DNA from: Geobacter sp.
GTDB lineage: Bacteria > Desulfobacterota > Desulfuromonadia > Geobacterales > Pseudopelobacteraceae
Direction: 5' to 3'
Assembly: GCA_009684515.1 (NCBI GenBank)
Contig: WKKS01000003.1
Location: 248,001-312,000 of the forward strand
DNA: 64,000 nt
Shown here: positions 1 through 8,528 of the stretch, in pieces
How the letters are laid out: every line of letters begins with the position of its first letter
Position numbering within the stretch: the first letter of the stretch is position 1
Made by a program: the position numbers and the translations under genes
Notes under the pieces: model-generated
Databases searched by the model: none
What the model was told of the DNA's origin: nothing
Seen by the model: only the letters and a program-made list of their open reading frames with translations

Positions 1-527
1 GGCGTGGCCTCAATCACGGCAGTGATCTCTTCCTGGAATCCCATGTCAAGCATCCGGTCGGCTTCGTCCAGAACCAGAGTCCGCAGGCTGCTCAGATTCA
101 GGCTTCCCCTCCGCAAATGATCAAGAAGCCGGCCGGGAGTTCCGACTACAACATGAACGCCATGCTCCAACGAACTCAACTGGGGTCCGAAAGGAACTCC
201 ACCACAGAGCATCAGTATTTTGATGTTGTCAGTAAAACGTGCCAGCCGCCGCAACTCCTTGCCGACCTGGTCGGCCAGTTCACGAGTTGGGCAGAGCACG
301 AGTGCCTGAACACGCAGGCTGTTTATTTCCATGTTAGTCAATAAGCCAATTCCAAAGGCGGCGGTTTTTCCACTGCCGGTCTTGGCCTTTGCTATTACAT
401 CCTTACCCGACAGAATCAGAGGCAAAGTGTGGGATTGAATCGGGGTCATCTCAGAATATCCAAGTGAAGCCAGATTTTTGAGCATGGCCGGTTTTATGTG
501 AAGTGCAGAAAATACTGTAGCTGACAT
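1..527 (-). CDS. dbpA: ATP-dependent RNA helicase, DbpA type (5' part, cut by window start)
   Basis: The reverse strand is open from an ATG at 527 to the window edge, giving about 175 residues. Superfamily 2 helicase motifs appear in order: Q motif region (MTPIQSH), motif I (AKTGSGKT), motif Ia (PTRELADQV), GG (LCGGVPFG), motif Ib (GTPGRLLDHL) and motif II (DEADRMLDMGF). The string around motif Ia and the RRLARF segment resemble E. coli DbpA, which acts on the 23S rRNA hairpin 92 during 50S subunit assembly. The second RecA lobe and the DbpA RNA-binding domain, which would settle the subfamily, lie outside the window, so another DEAD-box subfamily is possible. Confidence 0.85.
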   Translation of the reverse strand, partial: MSATVFSALHIKPAMLKNLASLGYSEMTPIQSHTLPLILSGKDVIAKAKTGSGKTAAFGIGLLTNMEINSLRVQALVLCPTRELADQVGKELRRLARFTDNIKILMLCGGVPFGPQLSSLEHGVHVVVGTPGRLLDHLRRGSLNLSSLRTLVLDEADRMLDMGFQEEITAVIEAT

Positions 528-759
528 TAAACTCTCTCTTTCTTGGTTGCTACCCTACCCTAGTCGTGGATATTCGTCCAGTTTTCCATATCAGATTATT
601 ACTTCACAGAGAATCACCAAGCCCTCTTAAAATCTACAAATATTGCTTTGACGATGACTTGAGCAGGATGTTATTGTTGCAGCTTAAGAGAAACCATGCC
701 CTGACAGATATACGTCTCTCGAAATACTGCTGCTTTTGAATCAGGAAGAGGAGTTTGTT

Positions 760-1656
760 ATGAAGTCCTGTCTCACTTTGGTAACAATTTTACTCGTTTC
801 GATTTTCGTCACTTCAACTTGTCAGGCTACCGATCCTGTTGGTGAAAATGTTAACGTTGGCGGGAATAACAAAGACAAATCTTCGGATTGGGATACCCAT
901 CTATCAATGGTCCATCTGTTTTCAGCTAATCTCCGTAATAGTACAGCTGACGTTGATATTACTGACCTACGCCTAAAAGTTACCCGTGATATCAAGCTGA
1001 ATGATCGATTGACAATGACTCTGGGAGGTGGGTACGGGCTTAAAGAAATAGACTCATCCCTATCTGCTGGCCTACCACACGATCTGCACTCTCTTTTTGT
1101 TGAGGCTGGAGCAACTTACCGGTTCAACAACAAAGCTTTTGCCAGTTTGAAGCTGAGTCCCGGATTTTATAGTGATTTCGAAGATCTTGGAGAGGATGAC
1201 CTGCGGATGCCGACTTTGGCATTGGGCGGTTACAGCTTTAATAATGGATTATCCTTGGTAGGCGGATTCATTTACCGCTTCGGGTATCGTTCGACTCAGT
1301 TCATACCGGCCTTGGGTTTCAGGTATCAACCGAACCAGTATTGGAAGTTTGATGCCATAGCACCTCGGCCAGGAATTACCTATATTGCTTCACGTGAAAT
1401 CCAGCTTTTTGTGGCAGGTGATTTTGCAAGTGATGAATATGAATTAAAGGATAAATCGCTGGGTGCAAAAGCCATAAAATATGTGGATTACAAAGCCATG
1501 GCCGGAGTTAACTATCTTCCAATCCCCACAATCAAACTCTCAAGCTCTGTCGGTTACGCCTTTGAACGAAAGTTTGAGTTCTATGACACAATCCGTTCCG
1601 ATCAGCGCATGGATGATGTCCCTTTCTTCAAAATAACGCTTAATTTCAATTGGTAG
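760..1656 (+). CDS. Outer-membrane beta-barrel protein, DUF6268-like
   Basis: The ATG at 760 is preferred over the in-frame TTG at 736 because a purine-rich site (AGGAAGAGGAG) sits just before it and a signal peptide starts exactly there (MKSCLTLVTILLVSIFVTS, cleaved near CQA). The mature part of about 275 residues is made of alternating beta strands with aromatic girdles and ends in NFNW, a typical last-strand aromatic terminus for a BamA-inserted barrel. The spacing of conserved blocks (GGGYGLKE, FVEAGATYRF, GGFIYRFG) resembles DUF6268 proteins. No ligand or enzymatic role can be read. It is followed after 71 bp by a lipoprotein gene on the same strand. Confidence 0.6.
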   Translation: MKSCLTLVTILLVSIFVTSTCQATDPVGENVNVGGNNKDKSSDWDTHLSMVHLFSANLRNSTADVDITDLRLKVTRDIKLNDRLTMTLGGGYGLKEIDSSLSAGLPHDLHSLFVEAGATYRFNNKAFASLKLSPGFYSDFEDLGEDDLRMPTLALGGYSFNNGLSLVGGFIYRFGYRSTQFIPALGFRYQPNQYWKFDAIAPRPGITYIASREIQLFVAGDFASDEYELKDKSLGAKAIKYVDYKAMAGVNYLPIPTIKLSSSVGYAFERKFEFYDTIRSDQRMDDVPFFKITLNFNW

Positions 1657-1727
1657 CGAAAAGCGTCACATGAAAAATATAATCAAAGCATAATTCCACT
1701 AACAAAGAGAGCACTAAGGGAGCTGTT

Positions 1728-2435
1728 ATGAAAATCATGAACTTGTTAAGTCGGATATTTTTTGTTGCGCTACTGGTGTTATGCGGTTGTGGTGGAGGAA
1801 GTGGAGGTGGCGGTGTACAACAATCCGCAATAACCCAACTGACAATTAATGCATCCGCGGGTGCAGGAGGCAACATCAGTCCGTCCGGTGTAGTTGCGGT
1901 GGCAACCGGTTCCAACCAAATCTTTACCATTACACCAAACACAGGCTTTAGTGTATCAGATGTTCTGGTTGACGGTGTCTCCCAGGGCAGCATTACTACC
2001 TTCTCCTTCACCAATGTGACGGTCAATCATACTATAAGCGTGTCGTTTATCCCTAACCCCGCAACAGCTGTTGTGACGATCGCGACCCAGGGCCCTCTGC
2101 CCGCGAGTGTTTTGGTTGGTGGGATCCAGGCGGTATTGGTTTATTCCACAGGCAAGGGATTGTCAATTGGGACTAGTAACGTGGTCGCTTCTGGGATCGG
2201 GGCGAGCTCGCTATTTGCCGCTAATACCGGTACCAGTGGTCAGGTGTCCCTGGCTTTGATTAATGCAAGTGGGATTAGTACCGGTGAGTTTGCCACTGCA
2301 ACATTCAGTATCGCTGCCGGTAATTTCCCGACACCAGCGGATTTCAGTATAGCCTCAGGTGCCACTGTTATAGGTTTAAATGGCTCTCCGATCTCTGGCG
2401 TAAACGTGGTCATTAGCTCGGTAGCAATCCAGTAG
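1728..2435 (+). CDS. Lipoprotein with a bacterial-repeat domain and a cohesin-like C-terminus
   Basis: The start at 1728 has a GGGAG site 6 nt upstream. A signal peptide ends in a lipobox-like LCGC, followed by a Gly-rich tether (GGGSGGGG), so the protein should be lipidated. Residues about 40-105 (TINASAGAGGNISPSG to VSFIP) match the InlB-B/bacterial repeat pattern that ends in 'ITPNTGFSVSDVLVDG'. The remainder, beginning VTIATQG and ending VVISSVAIQ, has the strand pattern of cohesin-like domains of secreted Geobacter-type proteins. The function is unknown; cell-surface attachment or matrix scaffolding is a guess. Confidence 0.55.
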   Translation: MKIMNLLSRIFFVALLVLCGCGGGSGGGGVQQSAITQLTINASAGAGGNISPSGVVAVATGSNQIFTITPNTGFSVSDVLVDGVSQGSITTFSFTNVTVNHTISVSFIPNPATAVVTIATQGPLPASVLVGGIQAVLVYSTGKGLSIGTSNVVASGIGASSLFAANTGTSGQVSLALINASGISTGEFATATFSIAAGNFPTPADFSIASGATVIGLNGSPISGVNVVISSVAIQ

Positions 2436-2439
2436 TGCG

Positions 2440-2466
2440 TAACAAACCTCGTACATACGTTTGTTA
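2440..2466. promoter_or_regulatory. Perfect 8-bp inverted repeat before the ABC transporter operon
   Basis: TAACAAAC at 2440-2447 and GTTTGTTA at 2459-2466 are perfect inverted copies around an 11-nt spacer. They lie just after the lipoprotein stop and 41 bp before the start of the solute-binding protein. No U-tract follows, so an intrinsic terminator is unlikely. An operator for a dimeric repressor is possible; no regulator can be named. Confidence 0.35.
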
Positions 2467-2506
2467 AATATGGCTCAAAACCGTGATCAGATCCGAGGAG
2501 GGGAAA

Positions 2507-3307
2507 ATGAAACAAATGTTTGCATGGAGTCGGGTTATTTGCATGTCGTTTATTCTTCTGTTAGTCGGCATGACGGTGGCTCAGGCTGCCGCGCAGAAGT
2601 CGTTGGTGGTGGGTATGGAATTGGCGTACCCGCCATTTGAAATGACTGATACGTCGGGCAAGCCGAGCGGAGTTAGCGTTGAACTTGCCAACGAGTTGGG
2701 CAAGGCTCTTGGCAGGCCGGTAGTAATCCAGAATATGAGTTTTGATGGCCTGATTCCTGCGCTGAAAACCGGCAAGATTGATTTGATCATATCTTCCATG
2801 ACCGCCACTGCTGAACGCACCAAATCAATCGACTTCTCTGACCCGTATCTGCAAACCGGTCTTTGCCTGCTTTTGCAGAAGGATTCCACTGTCAAGTCGA
2901 TTGCCGACTTGGATCGTGATGATAAAACCATTGCAGTGAAAAAAGGAACTACCGGCCATCTCTATGCCACTAACAAATTGAAAAAAGCCCGGCTACTGGT
3001 GCTGGACAAGGAAGCCGCAGCAGTGCTTGAAGTAGTACAGGGGAAGGCCGATGCCTTTATCTACGACCAGATGTCCACCTACCAGAACTGGCAGCGCAAC
3101 AAAGAAACCACCAAGGCAATTCTGACGCCATTTCAGCAGGAATCGTGGGCTATCGGCATCCGCAAGGGCAACAATGACCTGAAAGCAAAAGTCAATGCAT
3201 TCATCCGTGATTATCGTTCCAAAGGTGGTTTCGAGCGACTGGGTGATGCATACCTGAAGGATATGAAAGGGGAGTTTAAGCGTCTTGGCTACACTTTTTT
3301 CCTGTAA
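2507..3307 (+). CDS. Polar amino-acid ABC transporter, periplasmic binding protein
   Basis: The ATG at 2507 follows a strong GAGGAGGGG ribosome site; the longer frame from 2483 would place residues in front of the signal peptide. The signal peptide runs to about AQA-AAQ. The mature protein is an SBP_bac_3 fold: VVGMELAYPPFEM at the first strand, the hinge block SFDGLIPALKTGKIDLIISSMTAT in which the Arg of AERTKSIDFSDPY should clamp the ligand carboxylate, and IYDQMS in lobe two. About 266 residues is normal. It is the first gene of an operon with a permease, an ATPase and a homocysteine methyltransferase-like gene. The substrate is not readable; the neighbour suggests methionine-type compounds. 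Confidence 0.88.
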   Translation: MKQMFAWSRVICMSFILLLVGMTVAQAAAQKSLVVGMELAYPPFEMTDTSGKPSGVSVELANELGKALGRPVVIQNMSFDGLIPALKTGKIDLIISSMTATAERTKSIDFSDPYLQTGLCLLLQKDSTVKSIADLDRDDKTIAVKKGTTGHLYATNKLKKARLLVLDKEAAAVLEVVQGKADAFIYDQMSTYQNWQRNKETTKAILTPFQQESWAIGIRKGNNDLKAKVNAFIRDYRSKGGFERLGDAYLKDMKGEFKRLGYTFFL

Positions 3308-3321
3308 CCCAAGCGCTACCA

Positions 3322-4101
3322 ATGAATTACTTAATAATACCATCTGACGGGCGGCCGCTCTCCATTGCCGCCCGTATTATTTCCTGGGTAGTAGTAACGC
3401 TGCTGGTGGCGGGACTGTTCAGTTTCGCCTTTGCACGTTTACAATACGGCTGGAACTGGGAGGCCATCTGGGATTACCGGATGAAGTTTATTCAGGGGTG
3501 GTTGGTGACTGTGCTGGTGTCAGCGGCGGCTTTGATCCTCTCCTTGTTAATCGGACTTTTTTTTGCCATTGCCCAGCGTTCCAGGGTTCTGCCGGTCCGC
3601 TACCTTGGAAAGCTTTATGTCGAGCTGATCCGTGGCACCCCTCTGCTGGTTCAGATTCTAGTCTTCTTCTATGTAGTGGCGGATGCTTTCGGAGTTTCCA
3701 ACCGTTACCTGGTGGGCGTGTTGACCATGGCCTGTTTTGCCGGCGCCTACATCTGCGAAATTGTGCGGGCCGGGATTGAGAGCATCAGCGAATCACAGAT
3801 CGAGTCAGCCCGGGCCATCGGTCTGACTCGATCGCAGGTTTACCGGCATGTGATTTTTCCGCAGGTTGTACGACGGGTTCTGCCGCCTTTGGCCGGCCAG
3901 TTCGCCTCTTTGATCAAAGACTCGTCACTGCTATCCATTATCGCTGTCAGCGAGTTCACTCTTAATGCCCAGGAAGTAAATTCATTTACCTATAGTACTC
4001 TTGAGAGTTACCTGCCACTGGCGCTCGGCTACCTGTTGTTGACCTTGCCGATTTCGCTGATATCGCGCCAATTGGAGAAGCGTTTCTATTATGCAACTTG
4101 A
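3322..4101 (+). CDS. Polar amino-acid ABC transporter, permease (HisM/GlnP family)
   Basis: This 259-residue membrane protein has one N-terminal transmembrane helix (residues about 15-38) and the usual five-helix core. The EAA loop that docks on the ATPase is visible near ESARAIGLTRSQVYRHVIFPQVVRRVLPP, as is the family block ELIRGTPLLVQILVFFY. It starts 14 nt after the binding-protein stop; the ribosome site is weak, so translational coupling is likely. Its end overlaps the ATPase gene by 11 bp. Confidence 0.9.
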   Translation: MNYLIIPSDGRPLSIAARIISWVVVTLLVAGLFSFAFARLQYGWNWEAIWDYRMKFIQGWLVTVLVSAAALILSLLIGLFFAIAQRSRVLPVRYLGKLYVELIRGTPLLVQILVFFYVVADAFGVSNRYLVGVLTMACFAGAYICEIVRAGIESISESQIESARAIGLTRSQVYRHVIFPQVVRRVLPPLAGQFASLIKDSSLLSIIAVSEFTLNAQEVNSFTYSTLESYLPLALGYLLLTLPISLISRQLEKRFYYAT

Positions 4102-4822
4102 GTTGATTGATATCCATAAATCGTATGGTGGCCAGTCCGCCCTTAATGGAGTTAATGCGACGCTCCGGGAATTCCATGCGTTGGCGCTGGTTGGCCCATC
4201 GGGCGGCGGCAAATCAACCTTGTTAAGGATTATTGCCGGATTGGAGGTTCCTGATTGTGGAACGGTTTATATAAACGGTGATCCGCTCCCTTCTGGCGAA
4301 GATGGTTTGCGCCGCCACCGTTGCAGTATTGGAACCGTATTTCAGTCGTTCAACCTGTTTCCACATTTGACAGCACTTGAGAACATCGTGCTTCCACTGG
4401 AGCGGGTTCATGGTTATGGCCGTACGGAAGCGGAATCATACGCTGATCAGCTCCTTCAGCGTTTTCAATTGCAGTCCCATGGCCACAAGCGACCGGCACA
4501 ACTGTCGGGCGGCCAGCAGCAGAGGGTTGCCATAGCCAGGGCGGTCGCGATCAAGCCACGCTTTCTGCTGTTCGATGAACCAACCTCGGCCCTCGATCCG
4601 GAAATGACATCCGAAGTACTGGATTTCATAGCTGAACTGCGCAGTGAAGGGCGCGACTTGATCATTGTTACTCACAATATGGGCTTTGCCCGTCAAATGG
4701 CCGACCAGTGCCTGTTTCTGGCTAACGGACAGGTTGTGGAAAGTGGGCCCGCGACCGATATTTTTGAAAAGCCCCGCGAACTACTCGTGCAAAAGTTCTT
4801 CGCCAAAGTTTTGAGGTACTAA
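4091..4822 (+). CDS. Polar amino-acid ABC transporter, ATP-binding protein (GlnQ family)
   Basis: This 243-residue ATPase has Walker A at residues 35-43 (GPSGGGKST), a Q-loop in TVFQSFNLFPH, the signature LSGGQQQRVAIARA, Walker B LLFDEPTSALDPE and the switch His in IIVTHNMGF. These are the standard features of the GlnQ/HisP subfamily. It overlaps the permease gene by 11 bp and is separated by a single base from the methyltransferase-like gene, so all four genes form one translationally coupled unit. Confidence 0.92.
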   Translation: MQLELIDIHKSYGGQSALNGVNATLREFHALALVGPSGGGKSTLLRIIAGLEVPDCGTVYINGDPLPSGEDGLRRHRCSIGTVFQSFNLFPHLTALENIVLPLERVHGYGRTEAESYADQLLQRFQLQSHGHKRPAQLSGGQQQRVAIARAVAIKPRFLLFDEPTSALDPEMTSEVLDFIAELRSEGRDLIIVTHNMGFARQMADQCLFLANGQVVESGPATDIFEKPRELLVQKFFAKVLRY

Positions 4823-4823
4823 G

Positions 4824-5792
4824 ATGAGCAATATGACTAAAATGTCTTTTCCAGATCTGCTGGCCTCATCACCGGTCATTCTTGGTGAGGGGGCGGTCAT
4901 CGAGCGGCTGCGCCGCAACCCGGACATTGTCCTGGATCCCCATGTTGTGAATTCGGCGCTGATTTACCAGCCGACCGGTCTGAACGCCTTGGCTAAGATC
5001 TGCCGGGAATATTTGGAGATCGGCCGACAATTCAACATGCCGATGATGCTTTCCACTCCAACCTGGCGAGCAAGCAGGGAACGGATCGATTCCGCAGGAC
5101 TGACCGGTCGTGACTTGAACGGAGACAATGCCCGTTTCCTGGACGGACTGCGGCGCGAGTACGGTGATTATGGCCAGAAGGTTGTGATCTGCGGATTGAT
5201 GAGTTGCCGGGGTGACGCCTACAACCCCGCCGAAGCAATGACTACTGATGCAGCTCGTGAATTTCATCGTTGGCAGGCCGACGCCCTGGCATCTTCCGGA
5301 GTAGATTTTTTATTGGCCGCCACGCTTCCGGCCCTCAGTGAAGCGACCGGTCTGGCCCAGGCTTTGGCCGCGACCGGGCAACCGTATATGATCAGTGTAC
5401 TTGTTCGTCCCGGTGGAACGTTGCTGGACGGTACGCCGCTGGCTACCGCCATTGCAGCCATTGACGCAGCCACCTCCCCTCGCCCGCTGGCTTATCTGGT
5501 GAACTGCACTCATGCTTCGGTGTTTCGTAAGGCTATGCTTCATGAATCTAACGCTTTGTCGCTGGTGCGTGAACGCATTATCGGCCTGCTTGCCAATACA
5601 TCAGCACTCAGCCCGGAAGAGCTGGATAACAGCACCGAGCTGGCAGAGGAAGAACCGGCGCTTTTCGGACAGACGGTCGCCGCACTTTATCAGGATTTCG
5701 GAATGAAATTGCTGGGCGGCTGCTGCGGCACAGATGACAGGCATATTCGCTGTCTGGCCGAACGTCTGTCCGGGCTTGGCTGCATCAACTGA
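4824..5792 (+). CDS. Homocysteine S-methyltransferase family protein (MmuM-like)
   Basis: This 322-residue enzyme keeps the zinc ligands of the homocysteine S-methyltransferase family: a Cys in YLVNCTH and the double Cys in GGCCGTDDRHI near the C-terminus. Family members move a methyl group from S-methylmethionine, betaine or methylcobalamin to homocysteine. The usual N-terminal 'DGGMGTxL' block is altered to VILGEGAVIERL, so substrate and donor may differ from E. coli MmuM. It is the last gene of the ABC operon, one base after the ATPase stop. The inference is that the operon imports and demethylates S-methylmethionine or a related sulfur amino acid. Confidence 0.75.
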   Translation: MSNMTKMSFPDLLASSPVILGEGAVIERLRRNPDIVLDPHVVNSALIYQPTGLNALAKICREYLEIGRQFNMPMMLSTPTWRASRERIDSAGLTGRDLNGDNARFLDGLRREYGDYGQKVVICGLMSCRGDAYNPAEAMTTDAAREFHRWQADALASSGVDFLLAATLPALSEATGLAQALAATGQPYMISVLVRPGGTLLDGTPLATAIAAIDAATSPRPLAYLVNCTHASVFRKAMLHESNALSLVRERIIGLLANTSALSPEELDNSTELAEEEPALFGQTVAALYQDFGMKLLGGCCGTDDRHIRCLAERLSGLGCIN

Positions 5793-5893
5793 ATTCACAG
5801 ATTCACTAATACTTTATCTTTAAGATGTTAAATGATATTGTTCGATTGGTTACAGGTTGCCAAAACTTAAATTAGTTTTTAAAGGATTCAATT

Positions 5894-7000
5894 ATGAGCA
5901 ACACCACTTACGACGTTCTTATTATCGGTGGCGGCCCGGCAGGACTTTCCACCGCCTATCTTTGCCATAAAAACGGTCTTTCCTATCTCGTACTGGAATC
6001 AGGTAAGGCCATATTTCAGGGCATTGCCAATACCTATCCGGAAGGAAAGCTGGTATATGCGTCCAAGCCCAAGGATGCTCCTGAGCCTTTCATGGTTGAA
6101 GAGCTGAGACCGCCTGACAAACCTGTCACTGTCGAGAGCTATCTGCAGTACGTACAGCACTTTGTGCAGCATGAAAATCTGAACGTCCAGACCGAGGTGG
6201 CCTTTGAGGACATTAAAGACGAACGGGATGGTTTGACGGTTGTCACATCCAAGGGGCGTTTTAAAGGCAAAAAAGTAGTTCTGTCATTCGGCAGCAACAT
6301 ACCACGCGAGCTGTCTGTTTATGGCGATGCCAAGATGGTGGCAAAGAATGTTGACGATGCCAGCAAGTATATCGGCATAAAAACTCTGGTGATAGGTGGC
6401 GGCAACACAGCTGCCGACGTGATCATTAACATCCTCAAGGCCAAACGCGAGGTGCATGACACTCAGCCGGTTTATTGGGCGCACAAGGCGGAGACTTTCG
6501 ACGTTAATAAAGAGACCGCACAGCGTCTGGGTGAAGAGATCCTGCTGGGCGGGAATATCAGGCTATTGCCTGGAGCGCAGCCGCGCATCGGCGAAGTCGA
6601 TGACGAAGGTGTTGACCGGTTGGTTATTCGAATTAACGAGTTCAAGCAGACCGATGGAATCGACTTGTATCATGCCCTGAGTTTCCCGATGCAGAACGTA
6701 ATCGCCTGTATCGGTTCACAAGGGCCGGTTCCGATTTTTGACAAACTCGGCATCCAGTCGATTGCCTGTGCGGCCGGAGTTTGCAAAATCGCAAAGGAAG
6801 GCGAACGGCTGGTTCTTCTGTCCTCCGAGTTTGAATCCACTCGAAAAGGTGTCTATGTTATCGGGGGAGCAATTTCACCGTCCTACATGAAGATTACCGA
6901 GGGTTCCATAGTCGAGGAGAAGCACCCTAATCTGATCTACACCGCCATCAACGATGCCTATTATGTTGTCGAAGCGATACGTGCCAAAATCTCAAAGTAG
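5894..7000 (+). CDS. FAD/NAD(P)-dependent oxidoreductase, thioredoxin-reductase-like (YpdA-like)
   Basis: This 368-residue flavoprotein has two dinucleotide-binding sites: VLIIGGGPAGLS at the N-terminus for FAD and LVIGGGNTAADV in the middle for NAD(P)H. The redox CxxC of true thioredoxin reductases is missing, as in YpdA bacillithiol reductases and ferredoxin-NADP reductases of the same fold. The start at 5894 has an AAAGGA site. It stands 101 bp after the methyltransferase with its own leader and is closed by the hairpin at 7029-7060. The electron acceptor cannot be told. Confidence 0.75.
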   Translation: MSNTTYDVLIIGGGPAGLSTAYLCHKNGLSYLVLESGKAIFQGIANTYPEGKLVYASKPKDAPEPFMVEELRPPDKPVTVESYLQYVQHFVQHENLNVQTEVAFEDIKDERDGLTVVTSKGRFKGKKVVLSFGSNIPRELSVYGDAKMVAKNVDDASKYIGIKTLVIGGGNTAADVIINILKAKREVHDTQPVYWAHKAETFDVNKETAQRLGEEILLGGNIRLLPGAQPRIGEVDDEGVDRLVIRINEFKQTDGIDLYHALSFPMQNVIACIGSQGPVPIFDKLGIQSIACAAGVCKIAKEGERLVLLSSEFESTRKGVYVIGGAISPSYMKITEGSIVEEKHPNLIYTAINDAYYVVEAIRAKISK

Positions 7001-7028
7001 CAGATAAAGAGGATTATATTCGAATAAC

Positions 7029-7060
7029 AAAAAAGGCTCCCGATTCTGGGAGCCTTTTAT
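7029..7060. terminator. Bidirectional intrinsic terminator
   Basis: A perfect stem AAAAGGCTCCC / GGGAGCCTTTT with a 6-nt loop is flanked by A-runs on the left and T-runs on the right. It can end transcription of the oxidoreductase gene on the plus strand and of the MEMO-type gene on the minus strand, which converge here. Confidence 0.9.
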
Positions 7061-7080
7061 GTCGTGTCAGCAGCATTATT

Positions 7081-7884
7081 TCAGTAGACAACTACTGAAG
7101 CATAACCAACCACCTGTCGTTTATCTCCGGTTACATCCCCGCTGTTACCGTAAGCAACCACTTCCGCAGCAGTAGCCCCAAGTTCACCGGCTGCCACAAT
7201 CATGACGGCTGAAGGTGCTACTCCGCACATCGTGATCTGCTGGCTGCGACAGATATCCAACAAGCCTTTTGCGTCAAATGACAAGACCTTCTCCAGCGCC
7301 AGACTATCCTTGTGTCTGGCTGTATCAGCTGATTCATAATGGGTCATGTCAGAACTGGCGACGATCAGTACAGGTTCGCCGTATTCACGAATCGCCTCGG
7401 CAACTCCCTTCCCGATTTCACTCAAGGCAGAGTAATCGCCATGTCCTACGCAGATTGCCGATATTGAAACATCAGGACGCAGGTACTGGATAAATGGAAC
7501 CTGGACTTCAAGTGAATGTTCGTTCCGGTGAGCCACACTGTCGAACTGCAGGTAATCAATTTGCTGCAGCAACAGTGCGTTGAGGCGGGAATTGACCGGC
7601 ATTGTTCCAAGGGGTGTCAGCCATTCACCATCAGGATAAAGGGCCGCCGGAACTCCGGATCCAGTATGGTTGGGGCCGATAATCAAAACTGTTCGAGGGA
7701 TTTCTATTTGAGAGTAAACCTGGCCAGCAATTGCACCGGAATAGACATAGCCGGCATGGGGTGAAATAATGCCGTATACATGCTGTTTTGAACTATTGTC
7801 GGGAATTAGGTCGGCCAGGGTTGATTTAAGTTGCTGAATGTTTCCGGGGTAAAACTGACCTGCCACAACCGGTTGACGTTGCAT
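7081..7884 (-). CDS. amrB: AmmeMemoRadiSam system protein B (MEMO1 family)
   Basis: This 267-residue protein has the MEMO fold signatures: PVVAGQFYPGN at the N-terminus, GIISPHAGYVYSG, VLIIGPNHTG, RNEHSLEVQVPFIQYL and CGVAPSAVMI. The His of PHAGY, the His of PNHTG and the Cys of MCGVAP correspond to the metal-binding residues of human MEMO1. The bacterial family is usually encoded with an AMMECR1-domain protein and a radical SAM partner; neither is visible here. Start at 7884 with GGAGG five bases upstream. It follows scpB by 31 bp and probably belongs to the trpS-scpA-scpB transcript. Confidence 0.88.
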   Translation of the reverse strand: MQRQPVVAGQFYPGNIQQLKSTLADLIPDNSSKQHVYGIISPHAGYVYSGAIAGQVYSQIEIPRTVLIIGPNHTGSGVPAALYPDGEWLTPLGTMPVNSRLNALLLQQIDYLQFDSVAHRNEHSLEVQVPFIQYLRPDVSISAICVGHGDYSALSEIGKGVAEAIREYGEPVLIVASSDMTHYESADTARHKDSLALEKVLSFDAKGLLDICRSQQITMCGVAPSAVMIVAAGELGATAAEVVAYGNSGDVTGDKRQVVGYASVVVY

Positions 7885-7915
7885 GAGAACCTCCAGTTTG
7901 AAGTACTAATTTTAA

Positions 7916-8521
7916 CTACTCAAACGGTAAATCACTCTCCACCGGAACAGGATTATCCTGACCCAACGGCAACTCATCCTGGCGCTCGTATTGCGGTATC
8001 TCCTCAAGCGCTTGTATTTCTTTAAGTGTTGGAAGACTTTTTAGGTCCTTAAGCCCGAATATCTCTAAGAATTCTTTTGATGTACCGTAAATTAAAGGTC
8101 GCCCTGGAATGTCTTTTTTTCCAAGTATCTTGACCAGCCGTTTATCAAGCAGTGACTTGAGAACACCTCCACAGTCGACTCCGCGCAGGTGCTCAATTTC
8201 AGCTCGGGTGATCGGTTGTCGGTAGGCAATGATTGCCAGTGTTTCCAGTGAAGATTGGGAAAACTTGGACGATTTGGCCCTGATCTGGCGTGTCACATAA
8301 GTCTGAAAGGCGGGTCGTGTTCTGAGCTGCCAGCCGCCAGCCACTGCAGCCAGTTCAAATCCCCCTCCCCGGTTTTCATAGAATTCGACCAGCTCCGCCA
8401 GGGCCGATCGCACATCATCTCGATCAAACTCGTTCAACAGATCGCAGATTCGATCTGTTGAGATGGGAGATTCAGCCGTAAAGATAATGCTTTCTATAAT
8501 GGCGGATAATTCATGTGACAT
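7916..8521 (-). CDS. scpB: Segregation and condensation protein B
   Basis: This 201-residue winged-helix kleisin-partner protein has family blocks ALAELVEFYENRGGGFELAA, TYVTRQIRAKSSKFSQ, LETLAIIAYRQPITRAEIEHLRGVDC and GRPLIYGTSKEFLE. ScpB dimers bind ScpA and SMC to form the condensin that organises the chromosome at origins. It starts 7 bp after the scpA stop. The acidic Pro-rich tail after residue 180 is typical of variable ScpB C-termini. Confidence 0.95.
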   Translation of the reverse strand: MSHELSAIIESIIFTAESPISTDRICDLLNEFDRDDVRSALAELVEFYENRGGGFELAAVAGGWQLRTRPAFQTYVTRQIRAKSSKFSQSSLETLAIIAYRQPITRAEIEHLRGVDCGGVLKSLLDKRLVKILGKKDIPGRPLIYGTSKEFLEIFGLKDLKSLPTLKEIQALEEIPQYERQDELPLGQDNPVPVESDLPFE

Positions 8522-8528
8522 AAATGTG

